64,000 bases of DNA from Pseudomonas aylmerensis (GTDB lineage Bacteria; Pseudomonadota; Gammaproteobacteria; Pseudomonadales; Pseudomonadaceae): positions 769,767-833,766 of the forward strand of contig NZ_MAUE01000045.1 of assembly GCF_001702265.1 (NCBI RefSeq). The letters are read 5' to 3'. The notes under the pieces are model-generated. The model was not told the origin of the DNA, did no database searches, and saw only the letters and a program-made list of their open reading frames with translations. The first letter of the stretch is position 1. Each line of letters starts with the position of its first letter. Positions 62,841 through 64,000 of the stretch are shown here, piece by piece. Position numbers and translations under genes: made by a program.

Positions 62841-63233
62841 TTGTTCCTTGAGGCCGCAGTGATCATCCTGGCCCTGTTGTGGGCCGGGACCTTGGCATTC
62901 CTGCTGCGCTATGTGCGCCAGCAGCGTGAGTCGGTGGTGCAGCAGGCCGAGCGGGATGCCGTGCGTGACCGGCGCATCCTGGAGCTGGTCAAGCGTGTCG
63001 ACCATTTCCAGCAGAGTGCAGTGAAGGTGGGGGACGAGGTGCATGAACTGCGCGCGATCCTCGGGCCGTTGCCGGACAAGCTTGCGCAGCTGGAGCAGCG
63101 TGATCCTTCGAGCCTGTCGTTTGCCCAGGCTGCCAAGCTGGTGGGGATGGGGGCTACGGTGGATGAGTTGACGCAGTCGTGTGGGTTGACCCAGGCTGAG
63201 GCGCAGTTGATGAGTAAGTTGCACAAGGGCTGA
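62841..63233 (+). CDS. DUF2802 membrane protein
   Basis: A 130-residue protein with one N-terminal membrane helix (AAVIILALLWAGTLAFLLRYV), a coiled coil (about 30-75), and a C-terminal helical domain (SLSFAQAAKLVGMGATVDEL, CGLTQAEAQLMSKLHKG). It follows cheW in many pseudomonads and belongs to DUF2802, of unknown function. The TTG start abuts the cheW stop and has GGAG nine bases upstream. Possibly linked to chemotaxis by position only. Confidence 0.82.
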   Translation: MFLEAAVIILALLWAGTLAFLLRYVRQQRESVVQQAERDAVRDRRILELVKRVDHFQQSAVKVGDEVHELRAILGPLPDKLAQLEQRDPSSLSFAQAAKLVGMGATVDELTQSCGLTQAEAQLMSKLHKG

Positions 63234-63269
63234 CTTCCTGGGGGTATATCCGGATTTGGGGGAGTGGCT

Positions 63270-63500
63270 GAAATTGGTTCCGCCCTTACGGCGGGTCACT
63301 TTTGGAAAAGAGCCCCAAAAGTAACCAAAAGGGCTCTTGCCCCAACACTCGGCACCTCGCCTAGGCTCGGTGTGCCCTCACTCCGGCTTGAATCCGTGGG
63401 CCGCCGCAATGGGCCATCCTTGGCCCAGTGCGGCTAACCCGGCGTCCTGCCGGGTTACCCACGGATTCAAGCCTGCGTGAGGCCAGCGTGTTTAATGGGG
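63270..63500. repeat. structured intergenic repeat-like element
   Basis: About 230 bases that can fold into nested stems: 63376-63400 with 63458-63482 (outer, about 25 bases with few mismatches), AATGGGCCA-TCCT-TGGCCCAGT inside, AACCCGGC-GTCCT-GCCGGGTT, and AAGAGCCC/GGGCTCTT at 63308-63338. No gene is present. It resembles long dispersed intergenic repeats of fluorescent pseudomonads; copy number could not be checked. Confidence 0.6.
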
Positions 63501-63564
63501 CGCCTAGATCAAGATCAAGGTCAAAAGCGGCTCGCTTCGCATCGTAGGTACGCTTTTTGATCTC
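63501..63564. other. intergenic, no gene
   Basis: Short non-coding stretch between the structured element and the REP fragment. Nothing recognisable. Confidence 0.4.
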
Positions 63565-63580
63565 TGTAGGAGCCGGCTTG
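63565..63580 (+). repeat. truncated REP head at the IS junction
   Basis: TGTAGGAGCCGGCTTG matches the head of the REP element at 3741 (GTAGGAGTCGGCTTGCCGGC) and then stops where the IS begins. Confidence 0.6.
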
Positions 63581-64000
63581 AACTGGTCAAGTAATCTTGG
63601 ACACCGATTAAGGTTTCACGCCACCAGCTTCTCCCTGGCGACTGGTGACCGATAGTCGTTGTAGCTATGCGGCCTGGTGATGTTGTAGCGCGATACATAG
63701 CGCTGCACATCCGCTCGGGCCTCATGTTCCGACCCGTAGCCTGCTTCTGGCACCCACTCTGATTTCAAACTTCCAAAGAAACGCTCCATCGGAGCGTTAT
63801 CCCAGCATTCGCCTTTACGGCTCATGCTTTGTCGGAGTCCATGTTCCAGCAGTTCATTTCTGAATTTATGGCTGGTGTACTGGCAACCTTGGTCGGAGTG
63901 AAACAGTACGTCTTTTGGGCGACCGCGCAGTTCAATCGCCATGCGCAGGGCTTCGCAGGTCAGCGTGGCATCAGAGATCATCGAAAACGACCAGCCCACA
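63579..64000 (-). mobile_element. IS3-family insertion sequence, partial
   Basis: One end of an IS3-type element, probably beginning TGAACTGGTCAAGTAATC at 63579, reading inward to a transposase on the minus strand. The other end is beyond the window. Confidence 0.75.
63616..64000 (-). CDS. IS3-family transposase OrfB, C-terminal part
   Basis: The last 128 residues of a DDE integrase-core transposase, open through the right edge. The second catalytic Asp is in VLFHSDQGCQYTS and the Glu region in WDNAPMERFFGSLKSEW. RPHSYNDYRSPVAREKL is the usual C-terminal end. The frame is intact in the visible part, so the element may be active. Confidence 0.9.
   Translation of the reverse strand, partial: VGWSFSMISDATLTCEALRMAIELRGRPKDVLFHSDQGCQYTSHKFRNELLEHGLRQSMSRKGECWDNAPMERFFGSLKSEWVPEAGYGSEHEARADVQRYVSRYNITRPHSYNDYRSPVAREKLVA

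Overview
The window is a gene-dense, GC-rich chromosomal segment from a fluorescent Pseudomonas (P. fluorescens group). The evidence is the phhA-phhB-phhC/phhR phenylalanine catabolism cluster, the fleQ-fleS-fleR flagellar regulators, a motC/motD stator pair, several REP/REPIN palindromes of the type common in fluorescent pseudomonads, and textbook RpoN (-24/-12) promoters. No tRNA, rRNA, prophage or CRISPR array was seen.

Layout. 1-9.6 kb holds housekeeping and accessory genes: a DUF454 membrane protein (cut by the left edge), a YecA/UPF0149 protein, recQ, a MarR regulator, the patatin-type autotransporter plpD, a SelT/W/H-like CxxC protein, a small Gly-rich membrane protein, a DMT exporter with a neighbouring AraC regulator, and an LpxH-like phosphoesterase. 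9.6-13.9 kb is the phh locus, with phhABC opposite the divergent regulator phhR. From 14.2 kb to 63.2 kb every gene is on the plus strand and almost all belong to one flagellar/chemotaxis supercluster: flgFGHIJKL, a KAS III gene, fliC-flaG-fliD-fliS-fliT, fleQ, fleSR, fliEFGHIJ, hsbA-hsbR-hptB, fliK, fliLMNOPQR-flhB, a small cold-shock-like gene, flhA-flhF-fleN-fliA, cheYZAB-motCD-parC-parP-cheW, and a DUF2802 gene. The right edge holds a structured intergenic repeat and the 3' part of an IS3-family element that appears inserted in a REP sequence.

How it works together. FleQ is the master RpoN activator, FleN its antagonist, FleS/FleR the middle tier and FliA (sigma 28) the late tier. RpoN promoters can be read before flgF, fleS, fliE, fliK, fliL and flhA, with a weaker one before fliD. 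A FliA promoter lies before fliC and a weaker one before fliS. FlhF and FleN set number and place of flagella. ParC/ParP probably tether the CheA/CheW arrays at the pole. HptB-HsbR-HsbA links the Gac/Rsm and c-di-GMP decision to flagella.

No wholly new system was found; this is largely a conserved locus. The most interesting observations are tandem D-x-E-F-E-x-L-L motifs in the CheA linker, a FliM-like CheY-docking motif in FliN, FleQ-box-like sequences at a fixed distance behind the RpoN promoters, a lone KAS III gene beside flagellin, a triplicated REP head, and an IS in a REP. flgBCDE, flgA, flgM, cheR and cheV are not in the window.
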